This document shows, piece after piece, positions 18,405-26,802 of a stretch of 64,000 nt of DNA. Source of the stretch: Arthrobacter sp. GMC3 (GTDB lineage Bacteria; Actinomycetota; Actinomycetes; Actinomycetales; Micrococcaceae); assembly GCF_002929305.1 (NCBI RefSeq), contig NZ_PJIO01000001.1, forward strand, positions 609,118-673,117, written 5' to 3'. Numbering within the stretch: the stretch's first letter is position 1; each line of letters opens with the position of its first letter. Under the pieces are notes generated by a model. That model searched no databases. It worked only from the letters and a program-made list of their open reading frames with translations, and was not told the DNA's origin. The position numbers and the translations under genes are program-made.

Positions 18405-19307
18405 ATGACTGATGTTTCGCGCGTACGCAAGGCCGTAATCCCCGCGGCAGGACTGGGGACCCGATTCCTGCCGGCGACCAAAGCCATGCCCAAGGAAATG
18501 CTGCCCGTCGTGGATATGCCTGCTATCCAATATGTGGTCCAGGAAGCCGTCAGTGCTGGGTTGGCGGATGTTCTGATGATCACGGGTCGCAACAAGCGCG
18601 CCCTTGAAGACCATTTTGACCGCGTCCCCACTGTTGAGAAACTGCTTGAGGACAAGGGCGACACCGAGCGGTTGGAGGCTATCCAGCACGCAACCGACCT
18701 GGGTGAGATCCACTACGTCCGGCAGGGTGACCCCAAGGGGCTTGGTCACGCGGTGCTGCGTGCCAAGACCCACGTCGGCAACGAACCGTTTGCCGTTCTC
18801 CTTGGCGACGACTTGATCGACGAGCGGGACGAATTGCTCACAATCATGATCGACGTCCAGGCCCGCACCGGCGGTTCCGTGGTGGCGTTGATCGAAGTTC
18901 CGATGGACAAGATTTCAGCGTACGGCTGTGCGGATATGACCGTGATCGACGGCCAGGACTATGTTCGTGTCAACCACCTGGTGGAAAAGCCAGCCGTCGA
19001 AGATGCGCCGTCGAACCTCGCCGTGATCGGCCGCTATGTTCTCCACCCGGCCGTGTTTGAAGTTCTCGAGAACACCCCTCCGGGGCGTGGCAACGAAATT
19101 CAGCTCACCGACGCCCTGCAGACTCTTGCAACGCGTGAAGGTGAGGGAGGCGGCGTCTATGGCGTGGTGTTCCGCGGCCGGCGTTACGACACCGGCGACA
19201 AGCTCAGCTACCTCAAAGCAGTGGTGACCTTGGCTTGCGAACGTGAGGACTTGGGCCCGGACCTGCGCGAATGGCTGGGAGAGTTCACAGCCGACCTGGC
19301 GAAGTAA
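18405..19307 (+). CDS. galU: UTP-glucose-1-phosphate uridylyltransferase
   Basis: The 300-aa enzyme makes UDP-glucose from UTP and glucose-1-phosphate. The nucleotide-binding signature PAAGLGTRFLPATKAMPKEM is at residues 11-30; the sugar-phosphate region VEKPAVEDAPSNLAVIGRYVL is also conserved. Length is normal. An acetyltransferase gene begins 5 bp downstream, so the two are probably cotranscribed. Confidence 0.96.
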   Translation: MTDVSRVRKAVIPAAGLGTRFLPATKAMPKEMLPVVDMPAIQYVVQEAVSAGLADVLMITGRNKRALEDHFDRVPTVEKLLEDKGDTERLEAIQHATDLGEIHYVRQGDPKGLGHAVLRAKTHVGNEPFAVLLGDDLIDERDELLTIMIDVQARTGGSVVALIEVPMDKISAYGCADMTVIDGQDYVRVNHLVEKPAVEDAPSNLAVIGRYVLHPAVFEVLENTPPGRGNEIQLTDALQTLATREGEGGGVYGVVFRGRRYDTGDKLSYLKAVVTLACEREDLGPDLREWLGEFTADLAK

Positions 19308-19312
19308 TCCGC

Positions 19313-19927
19313 ATGTGGGGGCGGGCCATCTGGCCGGTGACCTTGGAATCGGGAGACTTGCTCCTACGCCCGCTCAAATATCGTGACAAGGCGGAGTGGA
19401 CGGCCGTTCGATCCCGCAATGCCGCCTGGTTGCAGCCGTGGGAGGCAAGCAACCCTGCCAGTCAGGGTGATTTGCCAACGTTTGGTGGCATGGTGCGGGC
19501 ACTGAATGAGCAGGCGCACGCTGCCACGGCCCTGCCTTTCATTATCGCGGAGCGGGTTCCTGGGAAGTCCAAGCCGGTGATTGTGGGACAGCTAACGGTG
19601 TCTTCGATCATGTGGGGCTCGGCCATGATGGCAACTTTGGGCTACTGGGTGGACCAGGGTTATGCCGGACGGGGTATTGCGCCAACGGCCGTGGCCATGG
19701 CGACAGACCACTGTTTCCGGACGCTGGGGCTGCACCGGATGGAGATCAATATCCGTCCGGAAAACAGGCCCAGTCTCCGTGTTGTGGAAAAGCTCGGGTT
19801 CCGTGATGAGGGCGTGCGCGAGCGATTCCTGCACATCAATGGTGAGTGGGCCGATCACCGCAGTTTTGCGTTGACTGCCGATGAGGTGCCCTATGGGATC
19901 CTTGACCGGTGGCTTTCTAGTCGCTAG
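19313..19927 (+). CDS. GNAT acetyltransferase, RimJ/RimL type
   Basis: The 204-aa product has the GNAT acetyl-CoA loop in GYWVDQGYAGRGIAPTAVA (Q/RxxGxG/A) and the C-terminal NIRPENRPSLRVVEKLGF sequence of N-alpha-acetyltransferases that modify ribosomal proteins. The ATG at 19313 fits the domain start and lies 5 bp behind galU; an upstream ATG inside galU is rejected. Confidence 0.88.
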   Translation: MWGRAIWPVTLESGDLLLRPLKYRDKAEWTAVRSRNAAWLQPWEASNPASQGDLPTFGGMVRALNEQAHAATALPFIIAERVPGKSKPVIVGQLTVSSIMWGSAMMATLGYWVDQGYAGRGIAPTAVAMATDHCFRTLGLHRMEINIRPENRPSLRVVEKLGFRDEGVRERFLHINGEWADHRSFALTADEVPYGILDRWLSSR

Positions 19928-20135
19928 CTGACGCCCTTTGCCGTCTCGGGCCAGCTGTAGGGTGGAAATCTTCACTCGCCTCGCGACACACCGGCAGTAA
20001 TGCCGCTTGGGACATGTTTGCCGTTTAAGGTTGAAATGTGGAGGCGCTCACTGAGACGCCCCCATGCTTGGGTAGTATTCGATCACTGCCACGCCGCAGC
20101 CGGCACGCCAGACTCAGCAGTCGCAGGAGACGTCA

Positions 20136-20939
20136 ATGGAAAGCATTAATTCCGACGCCCACACTCATGTGGAGCCGGAACCGTCATCCGTTATCCCTTC
20201 TAACGGTCCTGCCCCGTTGAATATTCGATGGGGTAGAACGTTGGTTGCTCTTGTTGGGCTCTTGGGCCTCTTGACAGCGGGAATTTCCGGCGCCTTGAAC
20301 GTTTTCAATATTGGGTCAGCGCCATTGGCGTGGGCGGGACTGGCAATTTTTCTTGCAGTTCTAGCCGGCTTGCGTTCGCTGGCAGTGCGGGACCAAAACC
20401 TTCGGCGTGCCGCCTCTTTCAATGCTGCACATACGACGGCGGACGAGGACTCCGCGGCACCCGCCAGTTCCGCTGGCGAACAGCCGGAGACAACCTTGTT
20501 TGACGGTGCCGCTGGCGGAACAGCTGAAGTCGCTTCTACCGTGCAAAAGCCGCTGACCGCGGAGGAACTGCGTACGGCGGCCTTACGCGTAGCTGCCAAG
20601 GGCACCGCGGATGCAAAGTTGGCACACACTCAGACCCTTGCCGAGGGCGAGTCGGAAACTGAAACGTGGGAGCCCGTGGAGGTCCCTGTTCCTGCGTACG
20701 TGACGGCGGCCCGGGCAGCCTCACAGACCACCGCGTTGATTGTTCCCGAAGTGCCAAAATCGGCCGGGACATCTATCAAGGCCGACCAGGCCGGTGTTGG
20801 CGCGCCAACCACTGCCCCTGTTGTCATCGACGGCGGCAAGAGCGCTTCGCCGGCGAATCGCGCTGTGGCAGCGAAGGTGGCCAAGCCAAACCACGCTTTG
20901 AACAACCTCGACGACGTTCTGCAACGCCGCAGGGCCTAA
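20136..20939 (+). CDS. Hypothetical protein with two membrane helices
   Basis: The 267-aa product has a polar start, two close hydrophobic segments (about 34-57 and 63-84) and a long Ala/Thr/Glu-rich C-terminus (about 100-267), probably disordered and cytoplasmic. CGCAGGAGA gives a good ribosome binding site. A strong terminator follows. No family is recognised; micrococcal genomes often carry a similar protein behind galU. Confidence 0.65.
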   Translation: MESINSDAHTHVEPEPSSVIPSNGPAPLNIRWGRTLVALVGLLGLLTAGISGALNVFNIGSAPLAWAGLAIFLAVLAGLRSLAVRDQNLRRAASFNAAHTTADEDSAAPASSAGEQPETTLFDGAAGGTAEVASTVQKPLTAEELRTAALRVAAKGTADAKLAHTQTLAEGESETETWEPVEVPVPAYVTAARAASQTTALIVPEVPKSAGTSIKADQAGVGAPTTAPVVIDGGKSASPANRAVAAKVAKPNHALNNLDDVLQRRRA

Positions 20940-20952
20940 CGCAACATGTTTG

Positions 20953-20982
20953 AATGGCCGGTCCCTCTGGGGTCCGGCCATT
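20953..20982 (+). terminator. Rho-independent terminator
   Basis: AATGGCCGG (20953-20961) pairs with CCGGCCATT (20974-20982), followed by TTCTTCTT. Confidence 0.85.
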
Positions 20983-21003
20983 TTCTTCTTAACAGCCGCA
21001 GTG

Positions 21004-21009
21004 TAGGGT
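21004..21009 (+). promoter_or_regulatory. -10 box of a leaderless promoter (NmrA-like gene)
   Basis: TAGGGT is followed by 6 nt (CAAAAA) and then the ATG at 21016. Confidence 0.6.
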
Positions 21010-21015
21010 CAAAAA

Positions 21016-21816
21016 ATGGTAGTTGTGGCTATTGCTGGAGGAACGGGCATCGCGGGCAGGGCCGTGGTCGCTGAGGCTGTTCGGCGAGGTTTCGTGGTGA
21101 GGTCGGTCAGTAGGCATGTCCCTCTTGAGGCTGAGCGAATCGCCGGGGTGCAGTATCTGGCTGGGGATTTTCGCTCAGGCGTTGGAATGGCGGTCGCGCT
21201 TGGGGGCGCGGACGTTCTTATTGAGACACTCGATGCCAAGACGGGCTCTGCACTGAAGGCACTGCCGAGGACATCCGTTGCCGTGCTGGCGGAAGCCTCC
21301 CGTGCAGGGATCGAGCGCTGCGTTCTGTTGACCATAGTCAATGCTGCGGAGTGCTCTATGGGCTACTACCAGGTCCAGGCGGCCCGTGCACGCAGCTACG
21401 AGGCGGCTGGCATGCCAACATCGGTGGTTTACGCCACGCAGTTCCACAATCTGCTTGCCGGGTTGTTTTCCGCGGGGTCCAAGGTTGGGTTGATTCCTGC
21501 ATTCACAGGAGTCTCCTTCCAGCCAATTGCGACGGCGGACGTGGCCAGAATTCTGGTGGATGAGGCAGCCTGGGCGTCGACGGATTCGGCCAGTTTTCAC
21601 CGATCCGTACGTGCGGGTGGACCGTCAGTGTGGAGCATGAAGGCGCTGGCGGAACAGTGGAAGTCGGCCACATCCGCGCGGGGCCTCGTGACGCCGGTAC
21701 CGTTGCCGGGCGCCTTCGGAACTTTTCTGCGCGCAGGGAAGAACCTGGCCCCAGGCGCAGAATTGGGAGCCATTGAATTCAGTGACTGGCTTGAAGCCGG
21801 TTCGTTTCGGGTCTAG
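21016..21816 (+). CDS. NAD(P)-binding NmrA-like protein
   Basis: The 266-aa product starts with a Rossmann motif, VAIAGGTGIAGRAVV (GxxGxxG). It lacks the YxxxK catalytic pair of classical SDRs, as is usual for the atypical NmrA/NAD(P)H-binding group. Those proteins act as redox sensors or as reductases; the role here is unknown. Transcription appears leaderless. It is the last gene before the tRNA and the island. Confidence 0.8.
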   Translation: MVVVAIAGGTGIAGRAVVAEAVRRGFVVRSVSRHVPLEAERIAGVQYLAGDFRSGVGMAVALGGADVLIETLDAKTGSALKALPRTSVAVLAEASRAGIERCVLLTIVNAAECSMGYYQVQAARARSYEAAGMPTSVVYATQFHNLLAGLFSAGSKVGLIPAFTGVSFQPIATADVARILVDEAAWASTDSASFHRSVRAGGPSVWSMKALAEQWKSATSARGLVTPVPLPGAFGTFLRAGKNLAPGAELGAIEFSDWLEAGSFRV

Positions 21817-21887
21817 TTCGTGTCGATTTTGGAAACTGGGTGTTGGTGGGTTTACCCTAGAAAAGTTGGTGGTGTAACGGCCGTCAC

Positions 21888-21960
21888 GGGGCTATGGCGC
21901 AGTTGGTAGCGCGCTTCGTTCGCATCGAAGAGGTCAGGAGTTCGAATCTCCTTAGCTCCA
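21888..21960 (+). tRNA. tRNA-Ala (anticodon CGC)
   Basis: The 73-nt cloverleaf is complete. The acceptor stem GGGGCTA/TAGCTCC contains the G3:U70 pair that identifies alanine tRNAs. The D stem is GCGC/GCGC. The anticodon stem is CTTCG/CGAAG with loop TTCGCAT and anticodon CGC at 21921-21923. The T arm is AGGAG-TTCGAAT-CTCCT. The discriminator is A and CCA is not encoded. Its 3' half is the attachment site of the island that follows. Confidence 0.97.
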
Positions 21961-21961
21961 C
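21927..21961 (+). repeat. attL-like direct repeat in the tRNA-Ala 3' half
   Basis: These 35 bp, from the anticodon stem to one base past the tRNA, are identical to 39568-39602. This is the classic footprint of site-specific integration into a tRNA gene that restores the tRNA. Confidence 0.9.
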
Positions 21962-21965
21962 TTCA

Positions 21966-22016
21966 ATACCCCTCTGACCTGCGGAAACGTCGGTTCGGAG
22001 GAGTTTTTGATTGCCC
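21966..22016 (+). terminator. Imperfect hairpin after tRNA-Ala
   Basis: ACCCCTCTGACC pairs imperfectly with GGTTCGGAGGAGT and is followed by TTTT. It resembles the hairpin at 39606-39650 that follows the other repeat copy, so the similarity of the two junctions goes beyond the 35 bp. Confidence 0.55.
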
Positions 22017-22029
22017 AAAAATGGCCCAA

Positions 22030-22054
22030 CGACACGGAAACGACACGCTTTGAG
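22030..22054 (+). repeat. Inner direct repeat, left copy (25 bp)
   Basis: Identical to 39431-39455. In one frame both copies read RHGNDTL followed by a stop codon, so they may be the last codons of a lost coding sequence (perhaps an integrase). Confidence 0.75.
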
Positions 22055-22070
22055 TCAAGAACACCCTGGG

Positions 22071-22097
22071 TGTCCCCGTCTCATCTAAAGTGGACCA
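22071..22097 (+). repeat. Left terminal inverted repeat of the transposon unit
   Basis: Matches the complement of 26777-26802 except for one extra C near the tip and two substitutions near TAAAG/TAAGT. The preceding CTGGG is the target duplication. Confidence 0.85.
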
Positions 22098-22181
22098 ATC
22101 TCACTACACCTGGACCAGTAGCAAGATCTGTCTCATTACGGGTGGACCACCGGGCTAGTCTGTCTCACTATGGTCGGGACA
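22079..22181 (+). repeat. Four 19-bp subterminal repeats
   Basis: TCTCATCTAAAGTGGACCA (22079), TCTCACTACACCTGGACCA (22099), TCTCATTACGGGTGGACCA (22131) and TCTCACTATGGTCGGGACA (22163) share TCTCAyTA and GGACCA/GGGACA. Starts are 20, 32 and 32 bp apart. They are likely transposase binding sites. Confidence 0.8.
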
Positions 22182-22296
22182 CCAGCCCGTGCCTCGATCT
22201 CACCTGAACGCCTTCAAATGTTGTCCCGTTTAGGGCCCAAGGAACCCTCTGTGGGACATCCCTGAGTATTTGATCATGTTTGGCTGCAAGCCGGGT

Positions 22297-23646
22297 CTAG
22301 GGCATGTCTGATCGAAGAATTCGCGGGATCTTCATCACGAACGTGGAACCAAAGGTGTTCGAGAACGCCTCGACTTGTCCATGGTGAAGCAGAGCCGTCG
22401 CTTTCACCATGGCAAGGCCCAGCCCCGACCCAACGGTTTTTCTGGCTGCAGGTGCCCGGTAGAAGCGTTCAAATACGCGCTCCAGTTCTTCTTGGGGAAT
22501 ACCTAATCCTGAATCGATGACGGTGATTTGCAGGGCATCGTCGACCACCTGAACCTCGACGTTCACCTGCCCTTTGTCGGGGGTGTACTTCCCCGCGTTT
22601 TCAAGCAAGTTCCCTATGGCACGGCTCAGTAATGCCCTATCACCGTCGATATCAAACGACTCCGCTCCCGGCGGTACCTCCAGCGACCACTGGATATCGG
22701 GGAATCGCTGCCGGGCCAGCTCGAAGCAATGCCGCACGAGTTCGGACAGGAGGATCCCCTCAGTAAAAAAGAGGGATTCCTGACCCCGGGCCAAGTCGAT
22801 GATGTCCTCGACGGTCGATTGCATGGAGAGTGCTTCGCTGTCGATGGCCCTGAATATCTCGTCGTCAAATTGCGGCCGTTGCTGCAGCAACGAGATGTTC
22901 GAGCGCAATGAAGTCAGTGGCGTCCTGAGTTCATGTGAGGCATCGGCGATGAGGTGCTTTTGCTGCTCCTGGGATTCCCTAAGTTCATTGAGCATCGACG
23001 CAAAGGCAAGCGCGAGCTGACCCACTTCATCCTTTCTGGTGACATCAATGATCGCAGTGGGATCCTTAGTTCGGGCGACTTCCTGGGCGTTCTGGGTCAG
23101 CCGCTGAATGGGTTTCATGCCCCGGCGGGCCAAGAGGTACCCGGCCCCAGCACCTGCCAAGGTGGCACCCAGGCAGAGGAATATCAGGAACCACGCTAAC
23201 CGCTCTACACTCTTTTGGACGCGGTCATCCCGCATCCCGACAGCCAACGCACGCTCACCCGGGAGCTGCCTGACATAGACCCTGAGCGTCGTTCCGTCCG
23301 AGGACTCGGTGTTCAAGAAACTTGGCGACGTTTCGCGGGCTGCGTCGCGGATCTGGTCGTTGAGAACCATCGTCGGGCCCGGACCTGCCACATTCTCTTG
23401 TTTGCCGTCGGGCCCAATGATTACGGCACAGGCTGGCGACGTCAGCCACTCGCAGTGCTCGGGTTCATCGAGGGAGCCCGTGGCATAGTAGATCTGCAAG
23501 ACGCGGCCTGACTCTCGCTGGAGAGCGAGGTCCTGGTTGGTTCGGATCTCGTTATAGGCCAGCCAAAAGACTCCACCGGCAAGGACCACCGAAACCAGAG
23601 CGACGGCCGCGGCCACAGCCAACGCAATACGGGTCCGGAGCGTCAT
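22297..23646 (-). CDS. Sensor histidine kinase of the transposon cargo
   Basis: The 449-aa membrane kinase has transmembrane helices at about 7-30 and 150-173. Between them is a ~120-aa extracytoplasmic sensor with two cysteines (C65, C73) that could form a disulfide. A HAMP domain, a phospho-acceptor box (ASHELRTPLTSLRSN, H238) and a HATPase domain (NLLENAGKYTPDKG, DSGLGIPQEELERVFERFYR, GSGLGLAMVK) follow. It is MprB-like overall. It starts 1 bp after the ATG-overlapping end of the response-regulator gene, so the pair is cotranscribed. The periplasmic domain probably senses a cell-envelope signal; the ligand is unknown. Confidence 0.92.
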   Translation of the reverse strand: MTLRTRIALAVAAAVALVSVVLAGGVFWLAYNEIRTNQDLALQRESGRVLQIYYATGSLDEPEHCEWLTSPACAVIIGPDGKQENVAGPGPTMVLNDQIRDAARETSPSFLNTESSDGTTLRVYVRQLPGERALAVGMRDDRVQKSVERLAWFLIFLCLGATLAGAGAGYLLARRGMKPIQRLTQNAQEVARTKDPTAIIDVTRKDEVGQLALAFASMLNELRESQEQQKHLIADASHELRTPLTSLRSNISLLQQRPQFDDEIFRAIDSEALSMQSTVEDIIDLARGQESLFFTEGILLSELVRHCFELARQRFPDIQWSLEVPPGAESFDIDGDRALLSRAIGNLLENAGKYTPDKGQVNVEVQVVDDALQITVIDSGLGIPQEELERVFERFYRAPAARKTVGSGLGLAMVKATALLHHGQVEAFSNTFGSTFVMKIPRILRSDMP

Positions 23647-24317
23647 TTGTCGCTCAACATATAACCAACGCCGCGAATCGTCTTGATGATTCGCGGCGAG
23701 CCGTCTGCCTCAAGCTTTTGGCGCAGGCTGCTGATGTAGACCTCGATGGTGTTGGAAGCCGGCCCCAGATCATATCCCCAGACGGCATCGCCGATCTGAG
23801 CCCGGGAGAGGACTTTTCCATGGTTTTCAGCGAGCACGGAGATGATAGCGAACTCCGTCCGGCTCAGGCCAATGATCTGCATGCCCCGTTCGAGCGTGTA
23901 GGCGGCTTCGTCCAGGCGCAGCCCCGAGGGCGGACCGGAAACCGGCGGCAAACGACGTCCAAGAGCACGAAGCCGCGCTGTGAGGACCTGAACGTCAAAA
24001 GGTTTCGTGAGGTAGTCATCGGCCCCGGCGTCGAGTCCAGCAACACAGTCTTCAATTTCAGACCGTGCAGTCAGCAACAAGATTGGAGTCCGGGCGCCGG
24101 TGGCGCGGAAAACCCGGCAGAACGCCAGACCATCCATCACCGGCATGGTCACGTCGACAACAAGCATGTCGATTTCAGCGTCGCTCAACTGATTGAGCGC
24201 ATCAAGCCCGTCGGCGGCAGTACGCACGGCGTACCCTTCTGCTTCCAATAGCGATTTGGTCGAACTTCGCACGCTTGCATCATCGTCGACAATCATCACT
24301 ACGGTCGGCTTGTCCAT
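23643..24317 (-). CDS. OmpR/PhoB-type response regulator of the transposon cargo
   Basis: The 224-aa product has a receiver domain with the acidic pocket DDD (11-13) and phospho-acceptor D55 (VVDVTMPVMDG), then a winged-helix DNA-binding domain (LSRTEFAIISVLAENHGKVLSR, NTIEVYISSLRQKLEADG). It is MprA-like. Its stop overlaps the start of the kinase gene. The -10 box TAAGCT (24324-24329) lies 6 nt before the ATG. It probably controls the divergent murG-legB pair across the 55-bp gap. Confidence 0.93.
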   Translation of the reverse strand: MDKPTVVMIVDDDASVRSSTKSLLEAEGYAVRTAADGLDALNQLSDAEIDMLVVDVTMPVMDGLAFCRVFRATGARTPILLLTARSEIEDCVAGLDAGADDYLTKPFDVQVLTARLRALGRRLPPVSGPPSGLRLDEAAYTLERGMQIIGLSRTEFAIISVLAENHGKVLSRAQIGDAVWGYDLGPASNTIEVYISSLRQKLEADGSPRIIKTIRGVGYMLSDK

Positions 24318-24372
24318 GCCTCCAGCTTAGTGAAACCGAATTCAGAAACCCTTAATATTCGGCGGACAGTCT
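24318..24372. promoter_or_regulatory. Compact divergent promoter region of the cargo
   Basis: Only 55 bp separate the regulator and murG starts. TAAGCT (minus, 24324-24329) and TAATAT (plus, 24353-24358) are plausible -10 boxes, so the two promoters overlap and are likely controlled together by the response regulator. No clear direct repeat for the regulator could be picked out. Confidence 0.5.
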
Positions 24373-25548
24373 ATGAGCATGAACCAAAACACTGACCAAC
24401 CCGAAGCCGCCGATCATCGGTTGCATGTGGTGATGGCTGCCGGCGGAACCGGTGGCCACATCTACCCCGCTTTGGCTGTCGCCGACCAGCTGCGCACGCT
24501 TGACCCCACGATGAGGATTACGTTTTCAGGGACCAAACGCGGCATGGAATCCGACCTCATTCCCATGAACGGCTATGACTTCGCCCCGGTAAGAGTGATT
24601 CCCTTTAGCCGCCAGGAAGGGTGGAAGCGATACCTGGTTCCCTTCATTCTGCTTTCGTCCGCCGTTCAAAGCGCGGTGAAGTTTCGTCGGGACCGCGTGG
24701 ACCTTGTGATCGGCATGGGCGGCTACCCGAGCATGCCAGCGGTTCTTGGCGCCTGGTTCGCCGGAGTCCCGCGCTTGCTGCACGAATCCAATGCCATACC
24801 TGGCAAGGCCAACAAGTTTGCTCTGACCTTTACCCAGAACCTTGGCGTGGTGTTTGCCGAGGTCGAAGGCCACAAACGCGGGTCGAAATACGATGTCCGC
24901 GTCGTCGGGCTACCCATCCGGGAAACCACGCACGCGCCTCACAATAACGGGTCAAACCGGCTCCGGGAACGCCTGGGACTTCAGGCGGGCAACCGACTAA
25001 TCGTTGTCAGCGGGGGGAGTGCAGGTGCGGTCAGCCTCACGAATGCGGCCCTGGAGGCGGCCTCAAAATGCCGCTCGTCCAACGACACGGTGTTCTTGAT
25101 CAAGACCGGAGGCAAAGACTTCGACAGGGCTGCTGAAAAACTGGCGTCCCTTCCCGTCGGGGCGAAGGTGCACCTGATAGCGCACATCGATGACATGAAC
25201 GCCGCCTATGAATCCGCAGACCTGTTCATCAGCCGTGCGGGCGCCGCCTCCATCGCCGAACTCTCACAAAACGCGGTGCCATCGATCCTCGTTCCCTACC
25301 CGTGGGCAGCTGATGACCACCAACGGCACAACGCTCAGGCCATGGTCGCCAAGGGCGCAGCAATGACGGTCGAAGACGCAGACCTGGCGCAGGGAAAACT
25401 GGCCGGCCTGATTGACGATCTCCTGTCAGCACCGGAAGTACTTCGATCGATGTCGGCCCGGGCCTCAACCGACAAACACCGCCACGCTGCGGGAGAAATG
25501 GCGTCCTGGGCAATCGACCTCATCAAGAACCGATCCAACCGAAAGTAG
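24373..25548 (+). CDS. MurG-family GlcNAc transferase, second copy
   Basis: The 391-aa GT28 enzyme resembles MurG, which moves GlcNAc from UDP-GlcNAc to lipid I at the inner face of the membrane. It keeps the N-terminal glycine loop GGTGGH (24-29), GMGGYPS (114-120), HESNAIPGKAN (137-147; canonical HEQNAxxGxxN), the second glycine loop GGSAGA (214-219; canonical GGSQGA) and RAGAASIAE (288-296) with the UDP-binding glutamate E296. It is catalytically plausible but divergent. The chromosomal murG normally lies in the dcw cluster, so this is an acquired paralogue. It is followed after 6 bp by the LegB-like gene. An alternative ATG is at 24379. Confidence 0.88.
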   Translation: MSMNQNTDQPEAADHRLHVVMAAGGTGGHIYPALAVADQLRTLDPTMRITFSGTKRGMESDLIPMNGYDFAPVRVIPFSRQEGWKRYLVPFILLSSAVQSAVKFRRDRVDLVIGMGGYPSMPAVLGAWFAGVPRLLHESNAIPGKANKFALTFTQNLGVVFAEVEGHKRGSKYDVRVVGLPIRETTHAPHNNGSNRLRERLGLQAGNRLIVVSGGSAGAVSLTNAALEAASKCRSSNDTVFLIKTGGKDFDRAAEKLASLPVGAKVHLIAHIDDMNAAYESADLFISRAGAASIAELSQNAVPSILVPYPWAADDHQRHNAQAMVAKGAAMTVEDADLAQGKLAGLIDDLLSAPEVLRSMSARASTDKHRHAAGEMASWAIDLIKNRSNRK

Positions 25549-25554
25549 CAAACC

Positions 25555-26559
25555 ATGAACAACAGCAACTACTCCAAGGCCTTTGAGAACCACACCGTTT
25601 TGGTTACCGGCGCCGAAGGATTTATCGGCTCCAACTTGGTGGAACTCCTTGTTGAAGCTGGCGCCCATGTCCGGGCCTTCACCCACTACAAGCCCTACGC
25701 GGAAAAGGGTTTCCTCGCCGCATACCAGGAGCACCCACAGGTCACTCTGATCACCGGCGACATCCGCGACAGCGGCTGCGTTCTTGACGCGGTGGAAGGC
25801 ACCTCCCACGTCTTCCACCTTGCCGCCCTGATTGGTATCCCCTATAGCTACACGGCACCCGAAGCCTACGTGCAGACAAACGTCACGGGAACGCACAACA
25901 TCCTCATGGCCTGCCGACGCTTCAACAGCCGGATGATCCACACCTCGACATCCGAAGTCTATGGAAGCGCCAGGTATGTACCCATCGATGAAGCGCACCC
26001 GCTTCAACCCCAATCGCCGTACTCCGCCTCCAAAATCTCCGCCGACACGCTGGTGCAGTCCTATTGGAACAGCTTCGAAACCGAGGTCGCCATCTGCCGC
26101 CCCTTCAACACCTATGGACCACGTCAATCAGCGAGGGCGATCATCCCCTCTGTACTGCAACAGCTCCACGGCGGCGCCCAGGAAATCCGTCTCGGATCGC
26201 TCACCCCCACCCGGGACTTCACCTTCGCCACTGACACGGCACGAGGATTCATGGCCATCGGCGCAACCCGGGAAACCAACGGGCAGGTTCTCAATCTGGG
26301 CACCGGCAACGAGATCTCAATCGGCGCCCTCGTGCAAAAGCTCATCGATATTACGGGAAGCACCGCACAGATCTTGGTTGAAGACGCCCGGATCCGCCCA
26401 GAACGAAGCGAAGTGCACCGCCTGATTTCAGATAACACTGCGGTTCGCCACCTCACGGGCTGGGAACCACAGGTATCCCTGAACGACGGGCTCCAGCTGA
26501 CATCGGATTGGATCCAACAAAATGTATCGGCAGCAAACACGAGTTGCTACGCCACCTAG
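25555..26559 (+). CDS. LegB-like NDP-HexNAc 4,6-dehydratase (extended SDR)
   Basis: The 334-aa product has the cofactor motif TGAEGFIG (18-25), TSTSEVYG (130-137), catalytic Y156 and K160 in YSASK, and RPFNTYGPRQSARA (182-195). This set matches the LegB/FnlA group of nucleotide-sugar 4,6-dehydratases, which form 4-keto-6-deoxy HexNAc nucleotides. UDP-GlcNAc is the likely substrate here, the same donor used by the MurG paralogue 6 bp upstream. No aminotransferase or ketoreductase gene follows, so the final sugar is unknown. Epimerase activity cannot be excluded. Confidence 0.85.
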   Translation: MNNSNYSKAFENHTVLVTGAEGFIGSNLVELLVEAGAHVRAFTHYKPYAEKGFLAAYQEHPQVTLITGDIRDSGCVLDAVEGTSHVFHLAALIGIPYSYTAPEAYVQTNVTGTHNILMACRRFNSRMIHTSTSEVYGSARYVPIDEAHPLQPQSPYSASKISADTLVQSYWNSFETEVAICRPFNTYGPRQSARAIIPSVLQQLHGGAQEIRLGSLTPTRDFTFATDTARGFMAIGATRETNGQVLNLGTGNEISIGALVQKLIDITGSTAQILVEDARIRPERSEVHRLISDNTAVRHLTGWEPQVSLNDGLQLTSDWIQQNVSAANTSCYAT

Positions 26560-26776
26560 GCTCAATCCACCAGCGATCCGAATTATGTTCCCAGGAATCC
26601 AACTCCGGTTCAATGAGGAAATGACACTGGCGGATCCGTGTCCGATCCAACACCTCACCACTTGGACGTTGGCCGAGAGCGGCGTGTCACCCAGGTTCCT
26701 CCTGCGGGACATCCGACGCGCTGGACACGAATTAGCCTGACTTGCTGGACCATTCCACTAGATCCCGCGCTTTTCG
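26560..26776. other. Gene-free right arm of the transposon unit
   Basis: No gene is seen. Read on the minus strand it holds weak copies of the 19-bp end repeat (GATCTAGTGGAATGGTCCA; TCAGGCTAATTCGTGTCCA) and a GGTTCCTCCTGCGGGACAT segment resembling 22241-22258 at the left end. Confidence 0.5.
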
Positions 26777-26802
26777 TGGTCCAACTTAGATGAGACGGGA
26801 CA
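26777..26802 (-). repeat. Right terminal inverted repeat of the transposon unit
   Basis: Complement of the left terminal repeat with few changes; followed by CTGGG, the second copy of the target duplication. Confidence 0.85.

Larger units (their letters stand above)
22071..26802. mobile_element. Transposase-less transposon unit with TCS-murG-legB cargo
   Basis: The ends are inverted repeats: 22071-22097 begins TGTCCCCGTCTCATCTAAAG and the complement of 26777-26802 begins TGTCCCGTCTCATCTAAGTT. CTGGG occurs directly outside both ends (22066-22070 and 26803-26807), a 5-bp target duplication. Four 19-bp copies of TCTCAyTAnnnGTGGACCA-like sequence sit inside the left end, and weaker ones inside the right. 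Multiple end repeats of this sort are known from IS21-family elements; that family assignment is inference. The only genes inside are the sensor kinase, response regulator, MurG-like and LegB-like genes. There is no transposase. Confidence 0.82.

Noticed and set aside
22099..22181. Short CRISPR-like array
   Set aside because: The four 19-bp units are imperfect, have 1-13-bp spacers and lie at a transposon end; no cas genes are present.
22007..22207. 66-codon plus-strand frame after the tRNA
   Set aside because: It runs across the inner repeat, the transposon tip and the end repeats, so it is a chance frame.
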